64,000 nucleotides of DNA. Source: Erwinia sp. 198. Its GTDB lineage: Bacteria > Pseudomonadota > Gammaproteobacteria > Enterobacterales > Enterobacteriaceae. The translations under genes and the position numbers were made by a program. Under the pieces are notes generated by a model. That model was not told where the DNA came from, made no database searches, and saw nothing but the letters and a program-made list of their open reading frames with translations. Shown one piece after another: positions 1-8,053 of this stretch; position 1 is the first letter of the stretch; every line of letters starts with the position of its first letter. Location: assembly GCF_003937915.1 (NCBI RefSeq), contig NZ_RHUM01000008.1, positions 51,631 through 115,630 on the forward strand, written 5' to 3'.

Positions 1-336
1 GATCATCTTTTCGATCAGGTGGCTGTACGGCCCATAAATGGAAAAATTACGGGATAACGAGCGGAACTTATCAAACAGCATCATGGCGCACTGCTGCCGA
101 CTAATTTTCTCTCCGGCTCCGCGCCGATTGCAACAGAACATGGATTGAGGCCGATCCATTGAGGAAAGCCGGGTCAGCATGTAAGGATCAACATGGTCAG
201 AGATATAGTCCAGCCGGTAATGGGATTTCAGTTGTGCTTCAGTCAGATCGCCACAGCGCATACCCTCAGCGCCATAGTCATCCATCCGGTTTTGAGTTTT
301 GAATATAGTGCAGGGAAACCGTAGAGCCGCCATCAT
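1..336 (-). CDS. DUF3289 family protein, copy 1 (N-terminal part, runs off the window)
   Basis: The first 112 codons of a gene that continues beyond the left edge. They start MMAALRFPCT and align without any gap to the N-terminal 112 residues of the complete DUF3289 gene at 1233-2009, with only about a dozen substitutions. DUF3289 proteins occur in Yersinia, Pantoea and Enterobacter, often in or near type VI secretion (T6SS) gene islands; their activity is not known to me. The untranslated leader (337 to about 407) is also duplicated, so the copies arose by a tandem duplication that included the promoter region. Whether this copy is intact cannot be judged from the window. Confidence 0.75.
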   Translation of the reverse strand, partial: MMAALRFPCTIFKTQNRMDDYGAEGMRCGDLTEAQLKSHYRLDYISDHVDPYMLTRLSSMDRPQSMFCCNRRGAGEKISRQQCAMMLFDKFRSLSRNFSIYGPYSHLIEKMI

Positions 337-407
337 GATACTTTCCTTGTGTCATTGTCCGGTGTGATCTTCTCAGGGGATAATACGCGGTGACTGGCAG
401 TGATGAA
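1..407. repeat. Left copy of a direct duplication (partner 1674-2080)
   Basis: Positions 1-336 match 1674-2009 base for base apart from scattered substitutions and no indel. Similarity continues through the leader to about 407 / 2080, including the shared string gataatacgcggtgactggc. Beyond that the two sequences diverge. The repeat covers the 5' part of a DUF3289 gene plus its leader; the other end lies outside the window. Confidence 0.85.
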
Positions 408-706
408 ATGCCGTGCAATCACTCACCGTAATTTTTACAGAAAAGCGTTAACCACGTACGCTGGCCTGGATAAGAGCGGGTAAAGCGTAAATTCCTGCCC
501 GTGCTGCAAAAGGCCCGATATCTGTTAAACAGGCCGCTATATATCTGGGCAGACCAGGATGTAGTATCACAGATGTAGCAGGTGGCCAGGTGTTGCCGCT
601 TTTCTTTCCGTCGAAATAGCCCTTTGGTCTTTTGCTATCCCGCATGGCAAGTGCAATTTAGAAAGAACGGAAATTTTATTGCTGCCTTAGCGGCAGGTGG
701 CTGAAT

Positions 707-1171
707 TTATTCGTATTTTCTTTTCACTATCTCACCGTTTTCCTTTACATAATATTTTCCGCTATCCATTCGAAAATACAAGCCTGTATTTTTACTGTAT
801 ACCACCATCATTAGTGAGTTTTTATCAATGCAGTTTTTTACTGCTTTCATATCGTCAAAGCAGAGTCTGTCATAACCATCAGTTTCTTTATATCCATCAC
901 CAAAACCCCAAAAAATGACGGTAAAAAAACCATCCTCGGCAGGCTTGGGTATGTTGTACATATCCCTTATCTTTTTCTTGTTTGTCAGCCACCAATGAAT
1001 TTTCCCTCGTTCAGTTAATGGGAAATTATTTACCAGGATATCGCTATAGTTATGTCTTAGGTGAATGGCTATGATCTCCACGGGACGTAATGACAACCAA
1101 AGTAAGTAACCCAGCAGAATACAGCCAATCAGTAATGATGCATAAAGCAATTTTTTATTTTTTGATTTCAT
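707..1171 (-). CDS. DUF943 family protein, candidate partner/immunity protein
   Basis: A 154-residue protein with a single N-terminal membrane segment (about residues 7-26, LLYASLLIGCILLGYLLWLS) followed by a soluble domain. The string NNFPLTERGKIHWW and the later GFGDGYKETDGYDRLCF region are typical of DUF943. I chose ATG 1171 over the upstream GTG 1180 because an AGGTGA ribosome site lies just before it. It follows the DUF3289 gene by 61 bp on the same strand, so the two are probably cotranscribed. DUF943 proteins repeatedly sit next to DUF3289 genes; that pairing, the membrane anchor and the duplication of the module suggest an effector/immunity-type relationship, which is inference only. 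Confidence 0.75.
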   Translation of the reverse strand: MKSKNKKLLYASLLIGCILLGYLLWLSLRPVEIIAIHLRHNYSDILVNNFPLTERGKIHWWLTNKKKIRDMYNIPKPAEDGFFTVIFWGFGDGYKETDGYDRLCFDDMKAVKNCIDKNSLMMVVYSKNTGLYFRMDSGKYYVKENGEIVKRKYE

Positions 1172-1232
1172 TGCGTTCACCTGTAATCTCTACAGTTGCT
1201 CCAATATCGCTTATGTATGGCCTGAAGCCAAA

Positions 1233-2009
1233 CTAACTGTATCGCTGCAGCACGAACCAGATACGGAAGAAATGAAACTGGTTGAATCTTGTTTGCAGAA
1301 TATCATCGCTGTCCAGACCAAAGTGATCCTGGATCTGATAATGCGCCACTGCCCGGTAACGGTCATTATCAATTTTTAATGACTTTATCGTAATGCATGT
1401 TGCCCAGGTATCGTGAACAGTGATACCCATACCATTATAATTATCCTGGAATCTGTCGAATTTAGGAAGCTTTCCGCTAAGTACGGCATCTCTCAGTTTG
1501 CCTGATCCTTCTCGGGGGTAACATTTATTTTCCCAATTAATATTTATGCTTAAGGCTTCTTGCAATAATAAGTACGTACTATTTTTCGTTCTATCATTGC
1601 GAACATGCTCCTTTAAAGCCGTGTCCAGTGACATATCATGGAAGGGCGTACCATTGCCGTTCTGCATATGGACGATCATCTTTTCGATCAGGTGGCTGTA
1701 CGGCCCATAAATGGAAAAATTACGGGATAACGAGCGGAACTTATCAAACAGCATTATAGCGCACTGCTGCCGGCTAATTTTCTCTCCGGCTCCGCGCCGA
1801 TTGCAACAGAACATGGATTGAGGCCGATCCATTGAGGAACGCCGGGTCAGCATGTAAGGATCAACACGGTCAGAGATATAGTCCAGCCGGTAATGGGATT
1901 TCAGTTGTGCTTCAGTCAGATCGCCACAGCGCATATCTTCAGCGCTGTAGTCATCCATCCGGTTTTGAGTTTTGAATATAGTGCGGGGAAACTGTAGAGC
2001 CGCCATCAT
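1233..2009 (-). CDS. DUF3289 family protein, copy 2 (complete)
   Basis: A 258-residue protein with no signal peptide or membrane segment. The N-terminal part includes the motif SRQQCAIMLFDKFRSLSRNF and a Cys pair (FCCNRRGAG). The C-terminal part, GITVHDTWATCITIKSLKID followed by YRAVAHYQIQDHFGLDSDDI, is the most DUF3289-like stretch: these proteins end in a region proposed to be the conserved functional core. It is followed by a DUF943 gene. Function is unknown; family members cluster with T6SS islands, but no hcp, vgrG or PAAR gene is present in this window. Confidence 0.8.
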   Translation of the reverse strand: MMAALQFPRTIFKTQNRMDDYSAEDMRCGDLTEAQLKSHYRLDYISDRVDPYMLTRRSSMDRPQSMFCCNRRGAGEKISRQQCAIMLFDKFRSLSRNFSIYGPYSHLIEKMIVHMQNGNGTPFHDMSLDTALKEHVRNDRTKNSTYLLLQEALSININWENKCYPREGSGKLRDAVLSGKLPKFDRFQDNYNGMGITVHDTWATCITIKSLKIDNDRYRAVAHYQIQDHFGLDSDDILQTRFNQFHFFRIWFVLQRYS

Positions 2010-2080
2010 GATACATTCCTTGTGTCATTGTCCGGTGTAGTCTTTACAGGGGATAATACGCGGTGACTGGCAGTGATGTA

Positions 2081-2763
2081 AATCTTCAATTATTACTACC
2101 TGTAATTTTTTAAAGCTCTCGTGCTGAGGACGCACCGCTAAGGTCTGATTTATCAAAACGCCATTTGGCAATTTTCTAATTTTCGGGATCTTCTGCCCTT
2201 TATGTTTTTAAATGGTTTTTGTGAATTTAACTTTGAGTAGTATACCAATACCGTTTCGTCTACGGATTTTCAACCGGTCGATAGTTAGTATCCAGACATA
2301 GACCATTACACGGGTTGCCTTTCGCTATAGCAGGTTAAAGCTATCAAAGTTAGTGACGCGATGCCTTAATATGAAAGAGTAATTGTTAAACTAATTCTTT
2401 GAAGACTTTAAGAAAAAATATTAGGGAAAAGTATTCACCTTGTTCACTTTTTAATTTTTGTGATTTATTATCAGTGTTTGAAATGATGATTAATTAGGCG
2501 GGAATTGTTCGCCACTCTTCATCCGAAGGTGAACACCATTCGCCGCCAGAGATAAAATCGGCCTGGCCAGCGGGCAATGCGCACTGTCTTGACCTGCTGC
2601 TTCAGCTGGTGCGGAAAGTCGACTGGATGATTTTCCGGGAAGCGCTTTCCTCGATGAAAATCAGTTGGGTACAGACGCAGAGAATAATTATATCAATGAA
2701 ATTTATACCGAAATGGTGATTTCCGGCAACAATTTTTATCCGGCCCTGAACAGGAGAAGCACA
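2081..2763. other. AT-rich intergenic stretch without a supportable gene
   Basis: No convincing reading frame. It holds the degenerate repeat at 2201-2262. Around 2500-2690 the base composition becomes more balanced and a short open stretch reads like old coding sequence, but I could not recognise a family. Confidence 0.5.
2201..2262. repeat. Degenerate direct repeat, partner at 4977-5038
   Basis: About 60 bp resembling 4977-5038; both contain atgtttttaa, a run like aatttgacttt/aatttaacttt, then agtatacc and ccgtttcgtct. The partner lies immediately beyond the att-like block at 4851-4965, so this may be a further decayed junction of the same mobile-element series. Confidence 0.6.
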
Positions 2764-2979
2764 ATGCATAGAGTCTCGAATCTACTGGTTTTTATTGGCC
2801 TTGTCAGCTTTGCGATAGCTTTTGCCGTGAACCTCTACGGCAGCTATGCCGTCAGTCATGTCAACAGCGCGCCGCTGTTCTCTACGAACTGGTGGGCGCG
2901 CTGGTTCCCGATTTATGCCTCGGGTATTGCGCTACTTTTTATTGGTCTGGTGTTGCGTCTGACCGCTCGCGCGCGTTAA
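2764..2979 (+). CDS. Small two-helix membrane protein
   Basis: A 71-residue protein that I do not recognise. ATG 2764 is preceded by aggagaagcaca, a good ribosome site, whereas the longer upstream reading (from 2665) lacks one. It shows two hydrophobic segments, about residues 6-29 (LLVFIGLVSFAIAFAVNLYG) and 47-65 (FPIYASGIALLFIGLVL), a short loop with WW, and a basic C-terminus (RLTARAR). This is the layout of a small inner-membrane protein. It is isolated, with no operon partner. Confidence 0.55.
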   Translation: MHRVSNLLVFIGLVSFAIAFAVNLYGSYAVSHVNSAPLFSTNWWARWFPIYASGIALLFIGLVLRLTARAR

Positions 2980-3590
2980 GCAATAATAAGCTCTTCGCCG
3001 CCAGACATCTTGGGTTGCCCGCCAACAGGCGCCTTGCGCACTGGCGAGGGGCGCAGGCAAGATGAGGCCGGCTTAGCCGGATGCCGCGCCAGCGTCGCTG
3101 TCTGCTGCGTATATGGCGACATAGCGCATTTTCCACCTTATTCTGGCGTAGCCGGGTTTGGCTGGCGGTTAACGATATCTGTCAGCCGGATACGGGCGAC
3201 GTGGCAGACAGGTGAATGAATTATCACCTGTGATGGACTTTGTTTTGCCGCAGAGTCAGCGCAAGGCGAGGTGGCCTTGCTGAAACTAAACGACGTGCAG
3301 AGTAGCTGGCGACTGTTACCGATGGCTATCGTTTGGTGCATTAGCGCAAATTATTGCGTTTGCTCACGCCTGCGAGCTGGCTCATGCTATCTCCGGGCTG
3401 TTGTTAAACTGGACGCGCTGGCGTTTTGACTTCCGGTGCCCGCTATTGAGGTTGATGTAAGCGCTTGGGTCATGGACGGCGCTGGAGAGAATGGCTGAAC
3501 GGGTTTAAGTAGGCGACCACAGGAAGTTGCAGCTGATATTAGCCGCTATAAGCCTTTTGATTTAATCAGGCGCCAGGAATAAACCAGTAA
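2980..3590. other. Gene-free stretch, probably eroded coding sequence
   Basis: About 600 bp of GC-balanced sequence with frequent stops in all frames. Its composition resembles coding DNA rather than spacer, so it is probably a decayed gene, but no family is recognisable. Confidence 0.4.
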
Positions 3591-3618
3591 TTTTAAAGGG
3601 CAGGATCGCCCTTTAAAA
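3591..3618. terminator. Stem-loop downstream of the diguanylate cyclase gene
   Basis: Perfect 11-bp arms TTTTAAAGGGC / GCCCTTTAAAA around a 6-nt loop. The A/T flanks of the arms would let it act as a terminator in either direction; it lies 9 bp beyond the stop codon of the GGDEF gene. Confidence 0.65.
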
Positions 3619-3626
3619 ATATTATC

Positions 3627-4526
3627 TTAACTGTAGGCATGATGAGCGTATATGATGCAATTTCTTCCCGCCCTCTTGGCTTGATAAAGGGCATCGTCAG
3701 CAGCAGTAATAATAGCAGAAGAGGAGTCCTTTTTCTGTTTAACGGCTACTCCAACGCTTATAGTGACGCTGATATTTCCGTTGCACCCATCTGAAATCGA
3801 TGTTTTTATCTTTCTGACAATATCTTCAGCATCAGCGTTGTCAAAAATTACAAACACAAATTCCTCACCCCCTGACCGTGAGATAAAAATATCATCGCTT
3901 ACAAAATTGCTCAACCTCAATCCCACGTTTCTTAATACCTTGTCTCCAGTTTCATGGCCGTAGGTATCATTGATTTTTTTAAAGTGGTCAATGTCCGCAA
4001 TGCAAATTGTTCCAACTCTGTTTTCCATCTCCCTGAGTTTAACGTTCAGATGCCGTCTGTTAGGTAACCCTGTTAATTCATCTGTTAACGACAGGCTAAC
4101 CGCAGATTTATAATTATGGTTCACGTATGAAATAAATTTATTAAAGGAGTAAATAATCATCAGCATGGCTGGGACGTAAAGAAGGGCTGCTATTACGGAT
4201 GCCGTATCTCTCTCAATTAAGTTAAGACCTCCAGCCATCGAAGCCAGAGATGAGTTCAGGAGTAAAAATAAGCTAATCCTGAAAACCAGTAGATGTATAT
4301 CTATAGAGTAAATGTTAAACGACTTTCTGATAAACCATACCATCAATGCTACAGTGCAAGAATTTATAAAGAAGTAGAAATTCAGCCTTGATGTATCACC
4401 CATAGCCCAAAAAAGAATAATAATTAGCGTAGCCATAAAGCAGGTGTAAATGATTACCATTCTGTAAAGCAGACCTTCCGGGGACTTAACTTCATGAATA
4501 AGCTTGTCGTGTATTTTGAAATTCAT
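3627..4526 (-). CDS. Membrane-bound diguanylate cyclase (GGDEF domain)
   Basis: A protein of about 299 residues. The first 150 residues hold about five hydrophobic helices, with no recognisable sensory domain beyond the membrane region. The C-terminal 160 residues form a GGDEF domain: DELTGLPNRR at the entry, ADIDHFKKINDTYGHETGD with the metal-binding Asp, and the active site SGGEEF. The GGEEF signature is intact, so synthesis of cyclic di-GMP from two GTP is expected. I see no canonical RxxD inhibitory site at the usual spacing before GGEEF, so product inhibition may be lacking. Only the cyclase domain is present, no EAL domain. ATG 4526 follows an AGGG ribosome site; a GTG one codon earlier is the alternative. 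Confidence 0.88.
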   Translation of the reverse strand: MNFKIHDKLIHEVKSPEGLLYRMVIIYTCFMATLIIILFWAMGDTSRLNFYFFINSCTVALMVWFIRKSFNIYSIDIHLLVFRISLFLLLNSSLASMAGGLNLIERDTASVIAALLYVPAMLMIIYSFNKFISYVNHNYKSAVSLSLTDELTGLPNRRHLNVKLREMENRVGTICIADIDHFKKINDTYGHETGDKVLRNVGLRLSNFVSDDIFISRSGGEEFVFVIFDNADAEDIVRKIKTSISDGCNGNISVTISVGVAVKQKKDSSSAIITAADDALYQAKRAGRNCIIYAHHAYS

Positions 4527-4649
4527 CACGTAACCCTGATTTAGTTTAGGCGTGAAATAGTACCACGTGATTGTTTAGAGAAGTCATGATTTTTACTGTC
4601 AGGGTTGCTACCTGGTTGTTATACAAGAAGAAATTAATTAGAGAGGAAT

Positions 4650-4830
4650 GCTACTGCGATTAGCATATTTTCCAGCAGCTGCGGGCCGCACTCGTTTGCC
4701 GGTATCACGTCCGAACGGCAGGGTAACCCGGCGACGCGAGACGCCTCCGCTGCCGTCGCTAAAACGCATCGGGTTGTGGTGCGCCGCCAGTCTCACCGCC
4801 GGGATAGGGGTTAAGTCCTCTCCGGCCAGC
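4650..4830 (-). pseudogene. Remnant of a phage P4-type alpha (primase/helicase) gene
   Basis: On the minus strand this stretch reads as a corrupted copy of the segment HNPMRFSDGSGGVSRRRV of P4 gp-alpha, with the corresponding DNA at 12205-12350 clearly similar (shared strings such as cagcagctgcggg and ttgccggtatcacgtccg). Both ends are missing and the frame is disrupted. It lies just left of an att-like block, the same arrangement as at 12 kb. Confidence 0.7.
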
Positions 4831-4850
4831 AATCGCGGTCATCTCGCTTG

Positions 4851-4965
4851 TATCGCTGCGCGACAAATTCAGGACACAAAAAAGCCGCAAAACTTCCGCT
4901 CTGCGGGCTTTCAGAACTTCATCGAATGGTTCTGGTAGCCATCGAGCTGGCGGAATATGAATTTT
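4851..4965. repeat. att-like block 1: ssrA-downstream terminator plus decayed ssrA end
   Basis: Corresponds to 12574-12680 and 45108-45229. The shared order is gacaaattcag, gacacaaaaaagcc, a GC-rich hairpin, cagaacttcatcgaatggttctgg and gagctggcgg. In the third copy the last string is part of the tmRNA gene 3' end. Here the gene end decays after gagctggcgg. Confidence 0.75.
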
Positions 4966-4976
4966 TTCATCAACTT

Positions 4977-5038
4977 CATGTTTTTAAGTGCTTTTTACCA
5001 ATTTGACTTTGGTTAGTATACCCATGCCGTTTCGTCTC
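4977..5038. repeat. Degenerate direct repeat, partner at 2201-2262
   Basis: Right-hand copy of the approximately 60-bp repeat. It sits immediately beyond att-like block 1. Confidence 0.6.
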
Positions 5039-5165
5039 ACAGTTTTATCGTCTGTTCTGGCGATATAGTATAAAGGATGTAGCCTGCTTATCGGCTGCTG
5101 TCAGCCCTGGCCGGAGCAGGGTTAGCGGAGATATCGATGTATTTCCTTAATCCCATTTTTTTGAT

Positions 5166-5456
5166 ATGAATGTGTTGAAAACAGACTTAATAGAGTCTTG
5201 TGACAAACCGATAATATGCAAAGATTGCGAACATAAGTTATCAACAAGAAAAGTTCCTACAAATTTGATTGAAACAGTCAAGAAGGAATTAAAAAGAGTA
5301 AGGAAGTCTAGATATTATAGATGGATGGACTTTATAAAGGCTCACCCTATAATATCACTATTAATATCACTGATTTCAGTTGTTTTATTTGGAGGGATAA
5401 GTTTAGTCATTGCATCAATACTATATGAAAACGTCATAAAAAACTGTTTAGCATAA
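5166..5456 (+). CDS. Small AT-rich membrane protein with a Cys pair
   Basis: A 96-residue protein I do not recognise. Residues 19-24 carry a CxxC pair (CKDCEH), possibly metal-binding. A basic stretch (KKELKRVRKSRYYR) precedes one or two hydrophobic segments (PIISLLISLISVVLFGGISL and the rest to about residue 88). Its codons are much richer in A/T than the surroundings, as expected of a foreign gene. It lies alone between att-like block 1 and the Tlde1 pair, followed by a hairpin. Confidence 0.5.
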   Translation: MNVLKTDLIESCDKPIICKDCEHKLSTRKVPTNLIETVKKELKRVRKSRYYRWMDFIKAHPIISLLISLISVVLFGGISLVIASILYENVIKNCLA

Positions 5457-5474
5457 TGCCATTATGCTAAACAG

Positions 5475-5503
5475 GCCGCTGCGGAAGAGATTGTCGCAGC
5501 GGC
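5475..5503 (+). terminator. Hairpin after the small AT-rich gene
   Basis: 9-bp arms GCCGCTGCG / CGCAGCGGC with an 11-nt loop, followed by ttcttcg. It starts 19 bp after the stop codon of the preceding gene. Confidence 0.5.
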
Positions 5504-5738
5504 TTCTTCGCCATCAGGAAATTTCTAACGAGCCGCTGATTAGACAAATCTAATGAGTTTTGACATTTTCTTGCGTTGATTTTTCAGACAGGACTGCAGG
5601 GAAGGATAAAAAAGCACCCCATGCGGGATGCTGAAAAGAACTTTCTTATGAACTGCCGTAAAGCGCCTGGTATTGTTGACCTGTTATTGGGTTAAAATCA
5701 GAAACCAACAGAGCGCCCCGGCTTTTACTGCAATCAGC

Positions 5739-6035
5739 CTATCCACCTTTTACTTTTTTAACTGCCGCTTTTACCAGCCAATACATGGCCAGAGCGTAAA
5801 ACGCGATAACAGCCATAAGAGAAAAAAACGTCACTGGATCCGTACCGGCTTCGTATACGTCATCCTGATACCCGCTGAAAATTTGATAAGAATGTTCAAC
5901 AAGCCAAGCTGTCAGCGGATAGAGCGGCATCCCGTAACGTGAAACCATAAAGGCCACAATAAAGCAGACGAAAAATCCCGCTATTTTTCTAACGAATTTT
6001 GCAGTTTGCAAAGTTACTTTCCCCCTGAACCTCAA
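5739..6035 (-). CDS. Small membrane protein, probable immunity protein to the DUF2778 effector
   Basis: Up to 98 residues with two hydrophobic segments, about 19-34 (AGFFVCFIVAFMVSRYG) and 70-86 (FFSLMAVIAFYALAMYWLV), separated by a polar, acidic loop (GYQDDVYEAGTDP). It begins 15 bp after the effector gene stop on the same strand, the usual place for an immunity gene. The start is uncertain: a TTG at 6035 opens the frame, and a second TTG at 6011 has a better ribosome site (GGGGGAA). The immunity role is inferred from position and membrane/periplasmic topology, matching the periplasmic site of action of the effector. Confidence 0.6.
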   Translation of the reverse strand: MRFRGKVTLQTAKFVRKIAGFFVCFIVAFMVSRYGMPLYPLTAWLVEHSYQIFSGYQDDVYEAGTDPVTFFSLMAVIAFYALAMYWLVKAAVKKVKGG

Positions 6036-6050
6036 CGTAGCCGTATGCCA

Positions 6051-6518
6051 TCAAACCGTTTCGCGAACCCGGTACGCGAACTTTTTTCTTCGGAGGAGCG
6101 CCTGCCTTACTGTGTAGAAATCAGCACGCCGCACGAAGGTGATACACCCTTCACTTTCTCCGGAGCCATCTGGCCGGAGGGGATGCAGGCGGAAACCGCC
6201 GCGGGCAACACCGTTGATCAGGATGGAATCATTCATCGTTTCCGAATTAAAGAGCGCAAACCACTCTGAATGATTTGAACTGTTCCAAGTGTCGACGGCC
6301 CATCCTCTTATCCGGTTTGCGATACTGCCTTCAGGGCGCGGAACAATCCAGTAGCGCCCGACCGGAATGGCGCTGTTAGGCCTGTAGGTACAGTTTGGAT
6401 CGTTGGTATAAGGCTTCTGGCCGGAAAAGACCGGAAAGGTACCCACGCCGTAAACGTGCAGCTTTGCCTCGCCGCCGCCCTTTGTCAGATCGTCGTAGGT
6501 CATTCTCATTAATTGCAT
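6051..6518 (-). CDS. DUF2778 / Tlde1-type L,D-transpeptidase effector (T6SS)
   Basis: A 155-residue protein of the DUF2778 family, whose best-known member is the Salmonella T6SS effector Tlde1, which attacks peptidoglycan peptide stems by L,D-carboxypeptidase/exchange activity in the target periplasm. Seen here: the entry VGRYWIVPRP, the central FALFNSETMNDSILINGVAR, and the catalytic region RLHPLRPDGSGESEGCITF, with the expected His and Cys. No signal peptide, as for T6SS cargo. ATG 6518 has an AGGGAG site six bases upstream; longer readings have none. A membrane protein gene follows directly. No vgrG, hcp or PAAR gene is near, so this is an orphan module. Confidence 0.8.
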   Translation of the reverse strand: MQLMRMTYDDLTKGGGEAKLHVYGVGTFPVFSGQKPYTNDPNCTYRPNSAIPVGRYWIVPRPEGSIANRIRGWAVDTWNSSNHSEWFALFNSETMNDSILINGVARGGFRLHPLRPDGSGESEGCITFVRRADFYTVRQALLRRKKFAYRVRETV

Positions 6519-6953
6519 TAAACGCTCCCTGTAAGTTATCAGGCATGCCAGTAAACCGGGCGATACTATCACTCCTGCAGAGTAAAGTTAACGGGCCGAC
6601 AGGTACCTGACGGCCAAAGCTCTTCCATACCTGCCAGGCACCCGTGTTTACCATAGCATCTGTTCCGCGCACCGCGAAAACGCCCTGGACACCATTCTGC
6701 GGCAAGACAGGCAAAAGACAGGCCTTTCCCTGCCCGAAACTCCGGAAAACGCCCCAGATGATTTTTACAAGCCTGCATAGGCATGCATGAAAGTGAATGG
6801 CCGGGATTTCGCGCGGATGTTGGCCAAGCAGGCAGGCGCGGCAGAAAATTACAGGCAGTTTTGAGCGAAAAGCGGACGTTTTACGTAAAATGGAAGAGTC
6901 AGATGAGGGCATCTTGAGCCACCCGATCAAATCAACCGGTATATGACTTAAAA
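6519..6953. other. Intergenic stretch without a supportable gene
   Basis: A long open frame on the minus strand overlaps the effector gene out of frame and resembles no family I know. At 6863-6880 there is the string gagcgaaaagcggacg, one half of a small repeat family found elsewhere in this region (8543, 9701, 10391, 15214). Confidence 0.4.
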
Positions 6954-7664
6954 TCAGGTGATCTTTAGCTTAAACAGCCGATATATTGCAACTCGGCCTG
7001 AATTGGTTACGTTCACTTCACGGTACCCCTGTGTACGCGTTACCCATTCTTTTTGCAGGAAAAGTGTAAACAGGGCTGAGCCAGCGTCACCGCCGAGATG
7101 GAAACGTCTTTCACTCCAGTCCAGACAGCCGCAACAGGGTTTGCGTCGTGTGCGAGAGTTAAGCAAAACGCCCATTTTCTCAAAATGCATTTTGCCGGCT
7201 GATGTCAGTTCCGAGCCATCTGCTTCAAGCCATTTTTCCTGCAGCATAAATTCATAAATATTGACAGCAAGCTCGCCTGCCAGATGATCATAGCAGGTGC
7301 GTGCGTAACGCAGATAGACCGGTGTACTGGACATGGGGGCTTTGGAAGTACCCATGGAAACTCCCATCAGGTTTTCCAGCAGTCCGGCGATATGATAGCC
7401 CGCAAGGCTGTAATAGCGATGACGCCCCTGCGTCAGGCAAATGACCAGACCGTTGCTGAGAAGCCGTTTCAGATGCCCGCTGGTTGTCGAGGCTGCTATG
7501 CCAGCCACTACGCTAAGTTCGGTAGCTGTCCATGCGCGCCCGTCCATCAGGGCGCACAGAATACTTACCCTTGACGGGTCAGACAGCGCAGAAGCCACCA
7601 TTGCCATTGATGTTTCAAGGTCATCATCTGGCTTACTGTCGCGCTTTGTTTTAACGAGGTTCAT
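6954..7664 (-). CDS. ArsR-type winged-helix transcriptional regulator
   Basis: A 236-residue protein. Residues 20-90 form an ArsR-like DNA-binding domain: MVASALSDPSRVSILCALMD, then the recognition helix region AGIAASTTSGHLKRLLSNGL and the wing QGRHRYYSLAGYHIAGLLE. The C-terminal 130 residues are unusually long for ArsR and include a CCGCLDWSERRFHLGGDAGS segment with three Cys, seen in the YczG-like subgroup; metal or redox sensing is possible. ATG 7664 overlaps the TGA of the ACT gene (ATGA), so translation is coupled. It is last in a three-gene operon with ABM and ACT proteins. Confidence 0.82.
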   Translation of the reverse strand: MNLVKTKRDSKPDDDLETSMAMVASALSDPSRVSILCALMDGRAWTATELSVVAGIAASTTSGHLKRLLSNGLVICLTQGRHRYYSLAGYHIAGLLENLMGVSMGTSKAPMSSTPVYLRYARTCYDHLAGELAVNIYEFMLQEKWLEADGSELTSAGKMHFEKMGVLLNSRTRRKPCCGCLDWSERRFHLGGDAGSALFTLFLQKEWVTRTQGYREVNVTNSGRVAIYRLFKLKIT

Positions 7665-8053
7665 TCAGAAGGTATTGCCCATTTTCGGGTTACTTCAGCT
7701 GCCCGGGCATCATCATCCGTAATGAGAATGAGCCGGTTACTGTGATCGCTGTACTGTACCAGAATATTGATGCCGTTCCGGGCAATTGTGTCAGCTATTT
7801 CTCCCAGCTTTCCGGGCCGTTCCTGAGGTAATTTTCTTACCAGGGGACGACACACGTTGCACACGTCAAAACCGGCTTCAGTCAACACCTTGCGTGCTTT
7901 ATAGCCGTCTTCAACCAGGAAGTGTGCGTGCCCGCCTTCAGGTCCTGTAAATACGCCACCGCCTTCAAGTCCCACTCCGTTTTCACCCAGTACACTACCC
8001 AGTAAACCAAGTGAGCCCGGGCTGTTTTTGAGAATAACGTGAATGTCATACAT
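7661..8053 (-). CDS. Small ACT-domain protein (tandem ACT)
   Basis: A 130-residue protein starting MYDIHVILKNSPGSLGLLGS, a typical ACT-domain entry. A second ACT-like unit follows (LPQERPGKLGEIADTIARNG). ACT domains bind amino acids or similar small ligands; standing alone, this is probably a ligand sensor rather than an enzyme. ATG 8053 has an AGGGA ribosome site and overlaps the end of the ABM gene by 8 bp, and its own stop overlaps the ArsR start. The overlaps make a tightly coupled operon, so the three products probably serve one response. Confidence 0.75.
   Translation of the reverse strand: MYDIHVILKNSPGSLGLLGSVLGENGVGLEGGGVFTGPEGGHAHFLVEDGYKARKVLTEAGFDVCNVCRPLVRKLPQERPGKLGEIADTIARNGINILVQYSDHSNRLILITDDDARAAEVTRKWAIPSE

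Noticed and set aside
448-645. 65-codon minus-strand frame between the DUF943 gene and the first DUF3289 copy
   Set aside because: No family, no ribosome site, and located in duplicated spacer debris.
697-918. 73-codon plus-strand frame over the DUF943 gene
   Set aside because: Antisense to a recognisable family; biased to Phe/Ser/Tyr as expected of a shadow.
6376-6930. 184-codon minus-strand frame overlapping the DUF2778 gene
   Set aside because: It runs out of frame through a well supported gene, has no ribosome site and resembles no family.
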